NCBI GenBank assembly: GCA_902167325.1
Contig: LR632930.1
Coordinates: 5,828,001-5,892,000, forward strand
Reading direction: 5' to 3'
Source: Chitinophaga pinensis
Lineage (GTDB): Bacteria; Bacteroidota; Bacteroidia; Chitinophagales; Chitinophagaceae
Length of the DNA stretch: 64,000 nucleotides
Position 1 is the stretch's first letter. Each line of letters begins with the position of its first letter. The translations under genes and the position numbers were made by a program. Shown one piece after another: positions 33,570 to 42,813 of the stretch. The notes under the pieces are model-generated. The model made no database searches, was not told where the DNA came from, and saw only the letters and a program-made list of their open reading frames with translations.

Positions 33570-33633
33570 TTTGTCCATGTTTTGGCGACATACTGCCATT
33601 TTTCCCCGGCCGGTACCGTGGTACCTTCGGAAC

Positions 33634-34212
33634 ATGAAATCTCTTTATTCTCTGCTAACATACGCTGCCCGCCTCGATAAAGGCGGTATAAGACTGTTAC
33701 GTATATCGGTTTCCGTTATTTTAATCTGGATCGGGGCATTGAAATTTGTGCCTTATGAGGCCGAAGGCGTTACACCATTCGTAGCCAATAGTCCTTTCAT
33801 GCGTTTTTTATATCATCATCCGGATGAATACCGCCAGCATCGTAACAAAGAAGGTGAAGTATCTCCCCAAAACGTTGCATGGCACCATGAGAACAATACG
33901 TATGGATATTCCTATGGACTTGGCATATTATTGATGGCCATGGGTACGCTCCTCCTGCTGAACCGGGCAAACCCGCTGTTTGGAGCCACAGGCGCTGTAC
34001 TGACGATCGTTATGAGCGTGGGCACTTTGTCGTTCCTGATAACCACACCGGAAACGTGGGTCCCTGACCTTGGCGGTACCCATCACGGCTTCCCATACCT
34101 GGCTGCTCCCGGAAGGCTTGTACTGAAAGATTTCATTATGCTGTCAGCAGCCGTGGTATTACTGGCGGATTCAGCGAAGGCGGTGCTGCTGCGCCGGGGT
34201 GCTGTTGTGTAG
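33634..34212 (+). CDS. YkgB/RclC-like inner-membrane protein (DUF417)
   Basis: 192 residues from ATG 33634 (MKSLYSLLTYAARL). Four membrane helices are apparent (near 20-38, 92-112, 118-138 and 165-183). Family marks are RISVSVILIWIGALKFVPYEAEGVTPFVANSPF and YGYSYGLGILLMAMG. In E. coli the related RclC belongs to the reactive-chlorine response controlled by the AraC-type RclR. The AraC gene directly upstream, 64 nt away, makes a similar oxidative-stress role plausible here. Confidence 0.85.
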   Translation: MKSLYSLLTYAARLDKGGIRLLRISVSVILIWIGALKFVPYEAEGVTPFVANSPFMRFLYHHPDEYRQHRNKEGEVSPQNVAWHHENNTYGYSYGLGILLMAMGTLLLLNRANPLFGATGAVLTIVMSVGTLSFLITTPETWVPDLGGTHHGFPYLAAPGRLVLKDFIMLSAAVVLLADSAKAVLLRRGAVV

Positions 34213-34394
34213 AAAAATATCTTCGGTTCTTGATGAGGATTGCGCTTTATCACAACTGAAAAATGGAGGTTATTGGCACATAGGTTGTTTTTATATACTA
34301 AACTTAATTTATTATTTGTAAATTAACTCCAGGCTTTATGCTTCCTGTTTCGGGGGCAAACTGAACTATACAAGTATATCAAAATCAAATATCT

Positions 34395-35195
34395 ATGAGC
34401 CAACTATTTTCTGCCATCGCCAGGTCGGTCTTCCTCTATTGCGGGTTGCCTTTGTTAATTGCTTCTCCCACCCTGCTTTTTGGCCAGATTAAAGTGATGA
34501 GCTACAACACGCATTATTGTGTGGGTATGAATAAAGAAAACAGTCTGAAAGAAATTGCCGCATTGATCAAACAAACTGCGCCTGATATAGTGGGCCTGCA
34601 GGAAATAGGCGACTCTGCCATGGCTGCCGAACTGGGCAGACTGTCGGACATGTATTTTGTATTTGGTCCGTCCCTTGGAAAAATGGACGGATATGGAGAT
34701 GCGGTTCTCAGTAAGTATCCATTCATATATGACGGCAATCATTCGATTCCCAGCGCCAGTTCAAGCAGGTACCAGGCAATGTCAGTCACCATTGATTTTT
34801 CGAAGAAATCGCCAGAGCTGGGCAAAGTGCGGCTAATCAATACGCATTTTGACTGGCTGAAAACTATAGGGTCCAAACAGGCCCGGCTTGCCACAGTAGA
34901 TGTGATTGAAGAGGCATTTTTTCAGGGCGCTTCTATCCCCACCATCCTTACGGGAGATTTAAACGCGCGCCCCTCCAGCGTTGAATTAGAAAAACTAAAA
35001 AAATACGGCTGGGTTGACAGTGGGGAGCCAGGCACACATAAAACAATCAGCTCTACCCAGCCCACGCACCAGATCGATTATATCTTATACCGTGGTAAAG
35101 AAGATTTTGCGGTAAAATCATTTTCGGTACTGTACGGCGTGCTCAGTTCAGATCATTTACCGATTGTAGCGGAACTACTTTTACTGAAAAAGTAA
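34395..35195 (+). CDS. Secreted endonuclease/exonuclease/phosphatase-family enzyme
   Basis: 266 residues with a signal peptide (to about LLFGQ, residue 31). EEP-fold motifs: MSYNTHYCVG, GLQEIGD (metal-binding Glu), INTHFDW, TGDLNARP (catalytic Asp/Asn) and the C-terminal SSDHLPI (Asp-His). Such proteins are Mg-dependent phosphodiesterases acting on nucleic acids, sphingomyelin or inositol phosphates; the substrate is not evident. Single gene ended by a strong terminator. Confidence 0.88.
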   Translation: MSQLFSAIARSVFLYCGLPLLIASPTLLFGQIKVMSYNTHYCVGMNKENSLKEIAALIKQTAPDIVGLQEIGDSAMAAELGRLSDMYFVFGPSLGKMDGYGDAVLSKYPFIYDGNHSIPSASSSRYQAMSVTIDFSKKSPELGKVRLINTHFDWLKTIGSKQARLATVDVIEEAFFQGASIPTILTGDLNARPSSVELEKLKKYGWVDSGEPGTHKTISSTQPTHQIDYILYRGKEDFAVKSFSVLYGVLSSDHLPIVAELLLLKK

Positions 35196-35278
35196 CCGGT
35201 CTGCCATGCCACAAGGAGGGGCCACTGATATCTAATTGTAATTGAAGTAAAATACAACTGACTGCATTACTGCAAATA

Positions 35279-35318
35279 AAAAGAGGGAAAATTATCAATT
35301 GATAGTTTTCCCTCTTTT
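35279..35318 (+). terminator. Bidirectional terminator (40-bp palindrome)
   Basis: AAAAGAGGGAAAA and TTTTCCCTCTTTT with TATC/GATA inside, loop AATT. It serves the EEP-family gene on the plus strand and the tRNA-Gln(CUG) gene on the minus strand, which ends 4 nt away. Confidence 0.9.
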
Positions 35319-35321
35319 GTG

Positions 35322-35392
35322 TTGCCCAACATGGATTCGAACCACGACACTCAGATCCAGAAACTGATGTACTACCCTTATACTATTGGGCA
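35322..35392 (-). tRNA. tRNA-Gln(CUG)
   Basis: 71 nt, CCA not encoded. Acceptor TGCCCAA/TTGGGCA with discriminator A, T arm CGTGG-TTCGAAT-CCATG, anticodon loop TTCTGGA giving anticodon CUG. The anticodon stem closes with a U-U mismatch at its innermost position (TCAGT/TCTGA). It shares most of its body with the tRNA-Gln(UUG) at 53.2 kb. Confidence 0.93.
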
Positions 35393-35413
35393 AGGATGTC
35401 TGTAAAGAGGTTG

Positions 35414-35445
35414 CAATGTTACGTAAGATTCCCATGAAAACCAAA
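35414..35445 (-). promoter_or_regulatory. Predicted promoter of tRNA-Gln(CUG)
   Basis: Minus strand TTTG (plus 35442-35445), 20-bp spacer, TAACATTG (plus 35414-35421), one mismatch from TAnnTTTG, about 20 nt upstream of the tRNA. Confidence 0.5.
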
Positions 35446-35497
35446 TCTTTCGCGTCAAAATTCTATCAGCTGAACCCTCTGCCACCTGAAATTGTTG

Positions 35498-36619
35498 ATG
35501 GGAGAAAGTTACCTCATGCCGCTCCAGCACCACCTTTCCTCCCGTAACACCGTGGAAACCATCCTCGTACTATTGCTGCTACTGGCCTTGTTTATAGCAG
35601 TTTACGATGTACTCCGTGTATTTTTTGGGGTGTTTACTTTCGCTATCATCTTTGCAGTTTCCCTTGCCCGTCCATTCGAACAACTGAGCCGCGGTATGGG
35701 TCAGCGCAGGAAGCTGGCAGCTATCATTTATAGCCTGGTGCTCCTCGGGATCGTAGCGCTCCCTTTCGTTTTCCTTATCGGCGCACTGGGCCGCAATGCT
35801 GCTCACCTGCTGGCATTTGCCACAGACGTTAAGGAACATGGCCTGCCTCCCCTCCCTTCGCAGTTTGCTACCCTTCCCGTTTTAGGCGATTCACTGACTG
35901 AATTTTGGGAGCATTTGCGCAACAATCCAAGGGAAGCCCTTGTGGGGCACGACCGGCAGCTGAATGCCGTGCTGCACCACCTGCTCAGCGGCGGTGCCGG
36001 TATCCTTGGTGCTACCCTTCAGTGCATACTGGGCATCCTGGTATCAGCTATTCTGCTGGTTACCGGCCCAAAATCGCTGCTGCCTCTTAAAAACGTATTG
36101 CGTCACCTGTTTGGCCGCCGGGATGCGCATACGCTCATTGAGGCGTGCCTCAGCGCCATTCGCGGGGTATCAATCGGGGTGATGGGTACTGCATTTATTG
36201 CCAGTATGTTGTCGTACATAGGGCTGGCTATTGCCGGCATACATTTCAGGGTGCTGCTTACGGCGGTTATATTCTTTCTCGTACTCATCCAGATAGGTCC
36301 GCTGTTTGTATGGTTGCCGCTGGTTATCTGGGCCGTAGTGCAGGGGCATACGGGGCTGGCAGTGTTCCTCGCATTGTACGGGGCATTGGTGCTGGTGGTG
36401 GATGCTGTGCTTAAACCGGTACTCATTGCCCAAAGCGGGGGCAAACTACCGTTCCTCGTCCTGTTTATCGGTGTGGTAGGCGGCCTCGCCGCATGGGGCT
36501 TTACAGGGATGTTTAAAGGTGCCATCATCCTGGCGGTTTTCCATACTATTTACATTTCCTGGCTGGAACGTAAACAGCAGCCGCAAAAGCCGGGAAGGCT
36601 GCCGGTACCATTAAGCTGA
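35498..36619 (+). CDS. AI-2E family transporter (PerM/YdiK type)
   Basis: 373 residues from ATG 35498 (MGESYLMPLQHH); ATG 35516 is an equally possible start. About eight membrane helices, with the family C-terminal pattern LILIQIGPLFVWLPLVIWA... as far as visible: FFLVLIQIGPLFVWLPL, then VVDAVLKPVLI and GLAAWGFTGMFKGAII. Members are putative exporters; some are Na+/H+ antiporters, and quorum-signal transport is proven for few. Isolated gene after the tRNA. Confidence 0.87.
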   Translation: MGESYLMPLQHHLSSRNTVETILVLLLLLALFIAVYDVLRVFFGVFTFAIIFAVSLARPFEQLSRGMGQRRKLAAIIYSLVLLGIVALPFVFLIGALGRNAAHLLAFATDVKEHGLPPLPSQFATLPVLGDSLTEFWEHLRNNPREALVGHDRQLNAVLHHLLSGGAGILGATLQCILGILVSAILLVTGPKSLLPLKNVLRHLFGRRDAHTLIEACLSAIRGVSIGVMGTAFIASMLSYIGLAIAGIHFRVLLTAVIFFLVLIQIGPLFVWLPLVIWAVVQGHTGLAVFLALYGALVLVVDAVLKPVLIAQSGGKLPFLVLFIGVVGGLAAWGFTGMFKGAIILAVFHTIYISWLERKQQPQKPGRLPVPLS

Positions 36620-36674
36620 ACTTTCCGTTGTTAAATTTGTTGATATTGCCATTTACCATAGCTCCATTTCTCCC

Positions 36675-38060
36675 ATGAAGCCATCGCCCTGTTTCCACAA
36701 AATCCGCCGGTTTGTAGTGCTGCTTGCCTGCCTGGCCATCTGCTCCCCTGCCCGTTCCCAGCAGTTGAACGACAGCACCCTCAAAGCCCGCGGCTTTTGG
36801 GATTCCAAAGCGGTGAATATTTCCATCGTTCCGGTTGTACTCTTTGCCGGAAGCGCCGCATTGTGGGGCGAGCGTAAAAATGTGCGGGAGCTGCGGAACC
36901 GGTACATCCCCAGTTTCCGCCACCACTTCGATGACTACATGCAATATGTGCCCGCATTGGCTGTTTTCGGACTGAATGCGGCCGGCGTTAAAGGAAAGAA
37001 TCATATTGGCAGGGCCTTCGTATCCTATGCTTTCTCGGCCGTCGTAATGGGCGCTGTAGTGAACGGTATCAAGTACACCGCGAAAGTGGAACGGCCCGAT
37101 GGCTCGGAGCGAAACTCCTTCCCTTCCGGCCACACTGCCAATTCCTTCATGAACGCCACCTTCCTGCATAAAGAATACGGACAGTACCGGCATCCCATGT
37201 ATAGCGTGGCCGGGTATACCCTGGCCACCGGTACGGCTATCGGGCGGCAGCTCAATAACCGGCACTGGGTGTCCGATGTGCTGGCAGGTGCCGGTATCGG
37301 TATATTAGCTACCGAAGTGGGGTATCTCATCGCAGACCATATTTACCGCGACAAAGGAGCCAGGCCGATTTTACATAAAGATCCCATTCCGGTAGACGGA
37401 AAGCCCAGCTTCCTGGAGATACGTATGGGTTACGCCATAGCCACCACCAAAGATCTCACCGGCAATGTAAATGGTGTTTCTGCCAAACGGGGATTTAACA
37501 TGGGGGCGGAAGGCGCCTGGTTCTTTCACCGTAACATCGGTGCAGGTGCGGAGTTCGCTTTCACCAGCTTTCCTATTAACGACGACGGACTTATTATCAC
37601 CGACCCCGATGTAACCGTTATCAGCGATGGTCATTACACCCAGCCCATGGGCATCCGGTACCTGCACGCAGGCCCCTTCTTCAGTATTCCACTCCCGAAG
37701 AACTGGTTCATCACCGGTAAAATACTCGCCGGCACCTCCCTTGGCTCGGATGGTAATGTGATGCTCCGCCTGAACACCGACTGGCAGGATCTGCTGGAAA
37801 GAAACGATTTCCCCTACCTCCGCTATAAACCCGAAGGCACCTTCAGCTGGTCTACAGGCATCGGTATTCAGAAAAGGATCTCACGGAACATCGGCATCAA
37901 AGCCTACGGTGCTTATTTCGATTCGGATCACGATTTCGATATCGATATTGTGGATGACGTAACCGAGGAAGGTAAATTCCTTTACAAGAATATCGGGCAG
38001 GAAAAAGTCCGCTTCAATCACTTCACATTTGGGCTGGGACTTACCGCCTTTCTCTGGTAA
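36675..38060 (+). CDS. PAP2 phosphatase with C-terminal beta-barrel-like domain
   Basis: 461 residues with a signal peptide (to about ARSQ, residue 29). Residues 50-230 are a PAP2 domain with all three phosphatase motifs: KYTAKVERP, FPSGHT and NRHWVSDVLAG. Residues 245-461 look like alternating beta strands ending in FGLGLTAFLW, a terminal aromatic residue as in outer-membrane barrels. A lipid phosphatase joined to an outer-membrane barrel is the simplest reading; the substrate (undecaprenyl-PP, lipid A or phospholipid) is unknown. Confidence 0.85.
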   Translation: MKPSPCFHKIRRFVVLLACLAICSPARSQQLNDSTLKARGFWDSKAVNISIVPVVLFAGSAALWGERKNVRELRNRYIPSFRHHFDDYMQYVPALAVFGLNAAGVKGKNHIGRAFVSYAFSAVVMGAVVNGIKYTAKVERPDGSERNSFPSGHTANSFMNATFLHKEYGQYRHPMYSVAGYTLATGTAIGRQLNNRHWVSDVLAGAGIGILATEVGYLIADHIYRDKGARPILHKDPIPVDGKPSFLEIRMGYAIATTKDLTGNVNGVSAKRGFNMGAEGAWFFHRNIGAGAEFAFTSFPINDDGLIITDPDVTVISDGHYTQPMGIRYLHAGPFFSIPLPKNWFITGKILAGTSLGSDGNVMLRLNTDWQDLLERNDFPYLRYKPEGTFSWSTGIGIQKRISRNIGIKAYGAYFDSDHDFDIDIVDDVTEEGKFLYKNIGQEKVRFNHFTFGLGLTAFLW

Positions 38061-38224
38061 AAATGCTTTCGTTTTCTGAGTAAAAACACTCAGCACCTTC
38101 AGTCATCCTTCCCTGCACTTCAACTACCCCAACATCCTTTTCAGTGGGGTGGATACGCATTTAGCTTACGTAATTGGTTACGGATAAGGTTACGCAATTA
38201 ATTTCGCGCAAAATCATCATCAAT

Positions 38225-39223
38225 ATGAAAAGGATCTCTTCATTGTGCATTGTTGCGCTGGCATGCTGCATGGCATGTTCCAAAAGCGATAGCAAGCCAG
38301 ACCCCAACGACCCCAATAACTCCGGAAATCAGGACGGCGTACCTACCATCGTAACAGTTCCCAAACTGCAGGGCGACACTACCATTACCATGGGGCCCAC
38401 TACCAATTACGCCATTGCCCTGAAAGGCTTACCCACTATCCGGCCTGTATTCCCGAAGCTGCAGCCTAAACCCAAAAAAGTACGCGGGTATGTGACAGAT
38501 GCATCCGGCAACCCTATCGAAGGTGCATTTCTCGGGCTGCGCGTGCGTGTTTCCGGGTTAACAACCGTGGCAACAGGTACTACCAATGCGAAAGGATATT
38601 ATGAAATTGATTTTGAAGGTGCGGCGGAATTTTTCCAGGCATACGTTACTGTTAACTATGTTGAAAAACCGGTGCCTATCAGTCTTTTTGCGGCAGATAC
38701 CACACTCCCGGTTTATACGATGGACAAAGGAGGTGTGAAACACTGGATCGCCCTTAGCCATGGTACCGCTAACCTCGCGGATGTACAACACCGGCCCTGG
38801 CTAAGCAATAACTACTTTGGCGGTTCTATTTTCCTGAACTGGGATCTCTATCAAGACGACTGGAGTCCTGAAGGTGCGTTGCCCCTCGGTGCTGATATCA
38901 TTGTGAAACTGACGCCGGTCGGCGGAATGATGTATGGCGAAACCCGGTCGTTTACCATCCGTCAGCGAATAGGTGTCAATCACCTTGACTGCAGCATCAA
39001 TAATCTGCCGATTGGAATTTATAAGATAGAAGCGAAACTTTCCACTGGTCAGGTGCTGGAAATGGAAGTGCATGGCCCTGACCGGTCAGACACCTACGGG
39101 CTCCAGTACGATAACGGAACCAAGGCATGGTATGTGGCTTTCATGCCGGGTTACAACGCTACGAGCAAGCCCATGCCCAACCGTGGTGAGTGGGATCAGG
39201 CCAATGTGCATGTAGAACTGTAA
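38225..39223 (+). CDS. Lipoprotein with carboxypeptidase-regulatory-like domain
   Basis: 332 residues from ATG 38225 (MKRISSLCIVALACCMACSK), lipobox CCMAC followed by an Asp/Pro/Asn-rich linker. Residues about 95-175 form a CarboxypepD_reg-like beta sandwich (VRGYVTDASGNPIEGAFLGL, then TTNAKGYYEIDF). The C-terminal 150 residues are unrecognised. It is probably surface-exposed through the linker. It stands alone and ends at a strong terminator. Confidence 0.78.
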   Translation: MKRISSLCIVALACCMACSKSDSKPDPNDPNNSGNQDGVPTIVTVPKLQGDTTITMGPTTNYAIALKGLPTIRPVFPKLQPKPKKVRGYVTDASGNPIEGAFLGLRVRVSGLTTVATGTTNAKGYYEIDFEGAAEFFQAYVTVNYVEKPVPISLFAADTTLPVYTMDKGGVKHWIALSHGTANLADVQHRPWLSNNYFGGSIFLNWDLYQDDWSPEGALPLGADIIVKLTPVGGMMYGETRSFTIRQRIGVNHLDCSINNLPIGIYKIEAKLSTGQVLEMEVHGPDRSDTYGLQYDNGTKAWYVAFMPGYNATSKPMPNRGEWDQANVHVEL

Positions 39224-39234
39224 ACCGGTATAAA

Positions 39235-39285
39235 AAGAGCGACCGGCACTCCGTAATTACAGAGTACCGGTCGCTTTATTTTTGC
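39235..39285 (+). terminator. Bidirectional terminator
   Basis: AGCGACCGG pairs with CCGGTCGCT around an inner ACTC/GAGT stem; flanking A and T runs. It lies between the convergent lipoprotein and RhlE genes. Confidence 0.88.
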
Positions 39286-39298
39286 GCGGTATGACGCG

Positions 39299-40567
39299 TT
39301 AGATTTTCTGTCTGTCCTGCTGAGGGCGGCCGTGCCACTTCCGCTTTTGCTGGTTCTTTCTGCCCGAGTTCTGTTGGGAGGAAGATTGGCGCATCTGCAC
39401 AGCGGGTGCCTGATGAACCGGTGCTTCCGAAGCGGGGAACGGATGGTCGGTAACCACAGGGATCTGCTGTTTGATGAGCTTCACGATATCTTTCACATAT
39501 GGCCTTTCTTCATCTTCACAGAAAGAAAGTGCGATACCGCTTGCACCACCACGGCCGGTACGGCCAATGCGGTGAACATAGGTTTCAGGCACATTGGGAA
39601 TTTCGTAGTTGATCACATGCGACAGGTTGTCTACATCAATACCGCGTGCAGCGATATCTGTAGCCACCAGTACGCGGATACGGCCAGCTTTAAAATCGGT
39701 GAGTGCGCGCTGGCGTGAGTTCTGCGACTTGTCTCCATGGATGGCACTGGCAGTAATGCCGGACTTGCTCAGATCCTTGGCTACACGGTCAGCCCCGTGT
39801 TTGGTACGGGTAAATACGAGTGCGCTTACAATGGAAGCATCCTGCAATACGTGTACGAGGAGCTTGCGTTTGTTGTTCTTATCTGTGTAATACAGCTGCT
39901 GTTCTACTTTTTCCGCTGTGGAAGAAACGGGTGTTACCGCAACTTTCAAAGGATTGGAAAGAATGGAATTGGCCAGACCGGCGATTTCGTCGGGCATGGT
40001 AGCAGAGAAAAACAGGGTCTGCCTTTTAGCAGGAAGTTTGGTGATCACACGCTTTACATCGTGGATAAAGCCCATATCCAGCATACGGTCGGCTTCGTCG
40101 AGTACGAACTGGCGGATGTAATGCAGGTTAATGTGCCCCTGTTGCCAGAGATCCAGCAGGCGGCCGGGTGTGGCGATCAGGATATCAGTACCGCGTCTCA
40201 GTCCATCGATCTGTGCCTGAGCGGATACACCACCGAAGATCACCAGATGTTTGATGCCTGTATGTACTCCATAGTCACGGATATTTTCCGCGATCTGGAT
40301 AGCCAGCTCGCGGGTAGGCGTGAGAATAAGCGTTTTGATATGACGGTCGGGCGCCTGGGCAGCCTCTTTTTCTTTAGTTAAAAGCTGCAGGATGGGAATT
40401 GCAAAAGCTGCGGTTTTCCCGGTACCTGTCTGAGCGCACGCCAGCAGGTCCCGCTTTTCCAGCACCACAGGGATAGCCTGTTCCTGGATGGGTGTAGGTG
40501 TACTATAGCCTTGTGTCTCCAGTGCGCGAAGTATGGGTGAAATGAGGCCTAATTTCTCGAATGACAA
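39299..40567 (-). CDS. rhlE: RhlE-type DEAD-box RNA helicase
   Basis: 422 residues. Motifs: Q motif TPTPIQEQA, Walker A AQTGTGKT (45-52), PTRELA, TPGR, DEAD (157-160), SAT (188-190), and ARGIDV and HRIGRTGR in the second RecA domain. The C-terminal tail (from about 385) is Gln/Arg/Lys-rich and likely binds RNA. The start is TTG at 40567-40565: the family begins MSFEKLGL exactly there and no in-frame ATG or GTG exists nearby. It acts in RNA remodelling, for example ribosome assembly or cold adaptation. Confidence 0.95.
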   Translation of the reverse strand: MSFEKLGLISPILRALETQGYSTPTPIQEQAIPVVLEKRDLLACAQTGTGKTAAFAIPILQLLTKEKEAAQAPDRHIKTLILTPTRELAIQIAENIRDYGVHTGIKHLVIFGGVSAQAQIDGLRRGTDILIATPGRLLDLWQQGHINLHYIRQFVLDEADRMLDMGFIHDVKRVITKLPAKRQTLFFSATMPDEIAGLANSILSNPLKVAVTPVSSTAEKVEQQLYYTDKNNKRKLLVHVLQDASIVSALVFTRTKHGADRVAKDLSKSGITASAIHGDKSQNSRQRALTDFKAGRIRVLVATDIAARGIDVDNLSHVINYEIPNVPETYVHRIGRTGRGGASGIALSFCEDEERPYVKDIVKLIKQQIPVVTDHPFPASEAPVHQAPAVQMRQSSSQQNSGRKNQQKRKWHGRPQQDRQKI

Positions 40568-40664
40568 ATGATTTGAATTTATGTAACGTTGATAACAACC
40601 TGGAAGTCAAATTAAAGAGAAGGACATGCTCGAATTGTAGCTCCAGGAGAATAAAAAAACTTTA

Positions 40665-40672
40665 CAAAGATA
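40665..40672 (-). promoter_or_regulatory. Predicted -7 element for rhlE
   Basis: Minus strand TATCTTTG, full match to TAnnTTTG, giving a 5' leader of about 95 nt before the TTG start. The leader contains an eight-T tract near 40650-40660. No clear -33 element. Confidence 0.5.
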
Positions 40673-40813
40673 CGTAAAATCCTGTAATGCTGTCATTTCG
40701 CATTAGGATTGTTACTTATACAATTGAGCAGGATATACTGTTGCTCTGTCCGGATCTCCTTCTTTTCCCCTATGGAATGGGTTAAATTAGGGGGTATAAA
40801 GCCAAACTTTTAT

Positions 40814-41665
40814 ATGAAAACCGCTTCATTTCTTCTCTTCATGACCGCCATAATGGCAACCCACAGTTGTACAAAAAAGAAAGATCCGCTACCTGAAGCC
40901 CCCGTTGTTCCCCGCCCCGGTAACAGTATGGCCCGGCTGGTAAAAGGCCATTTGCTGAAAGCTGTGGAAATTGCCGGGTACCCCGTGCGCATTGAGTACG
41001 CCTGGCATACAGACAGCTCCCTGCGGCATTACCATGCCATCAATACCATCACAAAAGATACGTTGGATGTGGATTATCATTACACAGCCGGGAAGCTGAC
41101 ACGTATTTCCACTGAAAACTCCCTTTCCGAAGGTGTGTATGTGATCAGCAACGACAGGATCAGCCGCATCACCAGCAGGCACCTCATCAATCCTACCGGC
41201 AGGCAATACGATTTCACCTACCGCCAAGACAGCCTGCTCTCCGGTATCCTCCGGTCGGGTATATCCGAGGCGGGGCTTCGTACAGTTTGCGATATTGTAA
41301 TTAGCTACGATGGCCACAGGTTACCCGCATTCATATCCAGCACGCAACCCAACGGGGTGATGCGCGCCATACGGATACATGAATGGAGTAATCCGTTTTC
41401 CTTCAGTCCATGGGTATTCTCCGATCCGGAGCTGAACCTCGAAAATTATGAACTGTACAATCCTGCTCTGCTCTTTCAGCTGGACCGGTTACCCGTTAAG
41501 TTCTCCGAATGGATTCAACAGCCCGGTGGGTCAGCCGTACAGCAAAGGCGATGGGAGATCACCTATACCATTCAGAACGACCGCCTGATGCACCGCACCG
41601 CGAAGGTCTTCTACCCTGCCGATCCGCAACTTAACAGCACCATCGAACATACTTTTTACTATTGA
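40814..41665 (+). CDS. Lipoprotein of unknown function
   Basis: 283 residues from ATG 40814 (MKTASFLLFMTAIMATHSC), lipobox ATHSC followed by TKKKDPLP. The mature part has repeated short strands of the form DYHYTAGKLTRIS, VYVISNDRISRIT and YDFTYRQDSLLSGI, resembling the YD-like strand repeats of DUF4595-type Bacteroidota lipoproteins. Likely outer-membrane anchored. The frame remains open upstream to 40709, but only the inner ATG starts a lipoprotein signal. Confidence 0.75.
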   Translation: MKTASFLLFMTAIMATHSCTKKKDPLPEAPVVPRPGNSMARLVKGHLLKAVEIAGYPVRIEYAWHTDSSLRHYHAINTITKDTLDVDYHYTAGKLTRISTENSLSEGVYVISNDRISRITSRHLINPTGRQYDFTYRQDSLLSGILRSGISEAGLRTVCDIVISYDGHRLPAFISSTQPNGVMRAIRIHEWSNPFSFSPWVFSDPELNLENYELYNPALLFQLDRLPVKFSEWIQQPGGSAVQQRRWEITYTIQNDRLMHRTAKVFYPADPQLNSTIEHTFYY

Positions 41666-41682
41666 GGCATAAGCAAAAAAGC

Positions 41683-41714
41683 AGACGCCCGCCCGAACCG
41701 GCGGGCGTTTTTTA
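41683..41714 (+). terminator. Terminator after the lipoprotein
   Basis: ACGCCCGCC (41685-41693), 6-nt loop, GGCGGGCGT and a T6 run, 18 nt after the stop. Confidence 0.92.
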
Positions 41715-41852
41715 TGGCGATAAGTCATTGCAGTCTGATAGCACTGCAATGCTGCTGCATTCCCGGCCGTTAACTTAGTTATTCCACGTTCACCCCGTTC
41801 CGTTATTGTCAGCTGCGCTTAGAGAGGAAAAACCACCATTAAAGCACAGACA

Positions 41853-42716
41853 ATGAACGGCTATCCGTACCTCCATTTCCGGCTGCAACCGAGCGTATCT
41901 GAAGGGCACATTGCTCCAGAAGGGCCAGCCGCAGCTTATACCGACGCTACCCTTGCAGGCCACCTCGCAGCGCGAAGCCTTGTATTGCCGGGCGCTACCC
42001 TGTATTGGGTTCATCTGCTCCTGCATCAGCCAGCCCCCCTGTACATACAGCTACCCGGCCCCATACAGGTGTTTTGTATCGGGATCAGGGGAACCCTGCA
42101 AACAGCGCCCTTCCGCAGCAAAGCCCATTGCGCAGTCTGGCAGCAATTACAGTCAGGCAGTACAACCGATATTCCCGCCGGTGAATATGAATACTGCTGC
42201 ATTGCCTTTCCTGAGCAGCAGGTAATCACCATGACGGAGGTAGCATTATCAGCAGAAGCCCGGGCCATATTAAGTAACATCCGGCGTGCGGACTGGACGG
42301 CCGGTGGCATCTCTCCCATCAGGAAGATGGTGGAGGAATTGCTCGGTGAAACCGAACAGGAATCTGCCAGGCCTGCAGGGATACGTGCTACGTTGCAGCA
42401 TATCCGTGAAAACTATGCTGACCCTATAAGTGTGAAACGCCTTGCGAGGATGGCGGGGCTGAATATAAATGCCTATACGATCAGGTTCCGTGAGGTCACC
42501 GGCCAAACACCATCTGCCTACATTCAACAAATACGTGTGGAAGCGGGGCGGGATCTGTTATGGCAGGAACGGCTGACGATGGATGAAATAAGCGCCCGTT
42601 GCGGGTTTACCAGCAGGCATTACTTTTCAAGGGTATTCCGCAGGCATTACGGAATATCTCCCGCAGCATTCCGGCGGGATAAAAAGAATAATGAAAAACT
42701 GCACCTAAATAATTGA
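41853..42716 (+). CDS. AraC-family transcriptional regulator
   Basis: 287 residues. The C-terminal AraC DNA-binding domain occupies about 185-280: DPISVKRLARMAGLNINAY for the first helix-turn-helix and MDEISARCGFTSRHYFSRVF, then YGISPAAFRR, for the second. The N-terminal half has no recognisable domain (Ala/Pro/Gln-rich). It precedes a small four-helix membrane protein and a secreted peptide gene on the same strand, which it may control. Confidence 0.88.
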   Translation: MNGYPYLHFRLQPSVSEGHIAPEGPAAAYTDATLAGHLAARSLVLPGATLYWVHLLLHQPAPLYIQLPGPIQVFCIGIRGTLQTAPFRSKAHCAVWQQLQSGSTTDIPAGEYEYCCIAFPEQQVITMTEVALSAEARAILSNIRRADWTAGGISPIRKMVEELLGETEQESARPAGIRATLQHIRENYADPISVKRLARMAGLNINAYTIRFREVTGQTPSAYIQQIRVEAGRDLLWQERLTMDEISARCGFTSRHYFSRVFRRHYGISPAAFRRDKKNNEKLHLNN

Positions 42717-42813
42717 AATATTACACCACATTTCCTATAATATCTGTGAACTTTACAATATCCGCCAACGGAAAAACTGATACAACGATTACCAACCATT
42801 AAAAGTCATTGTA

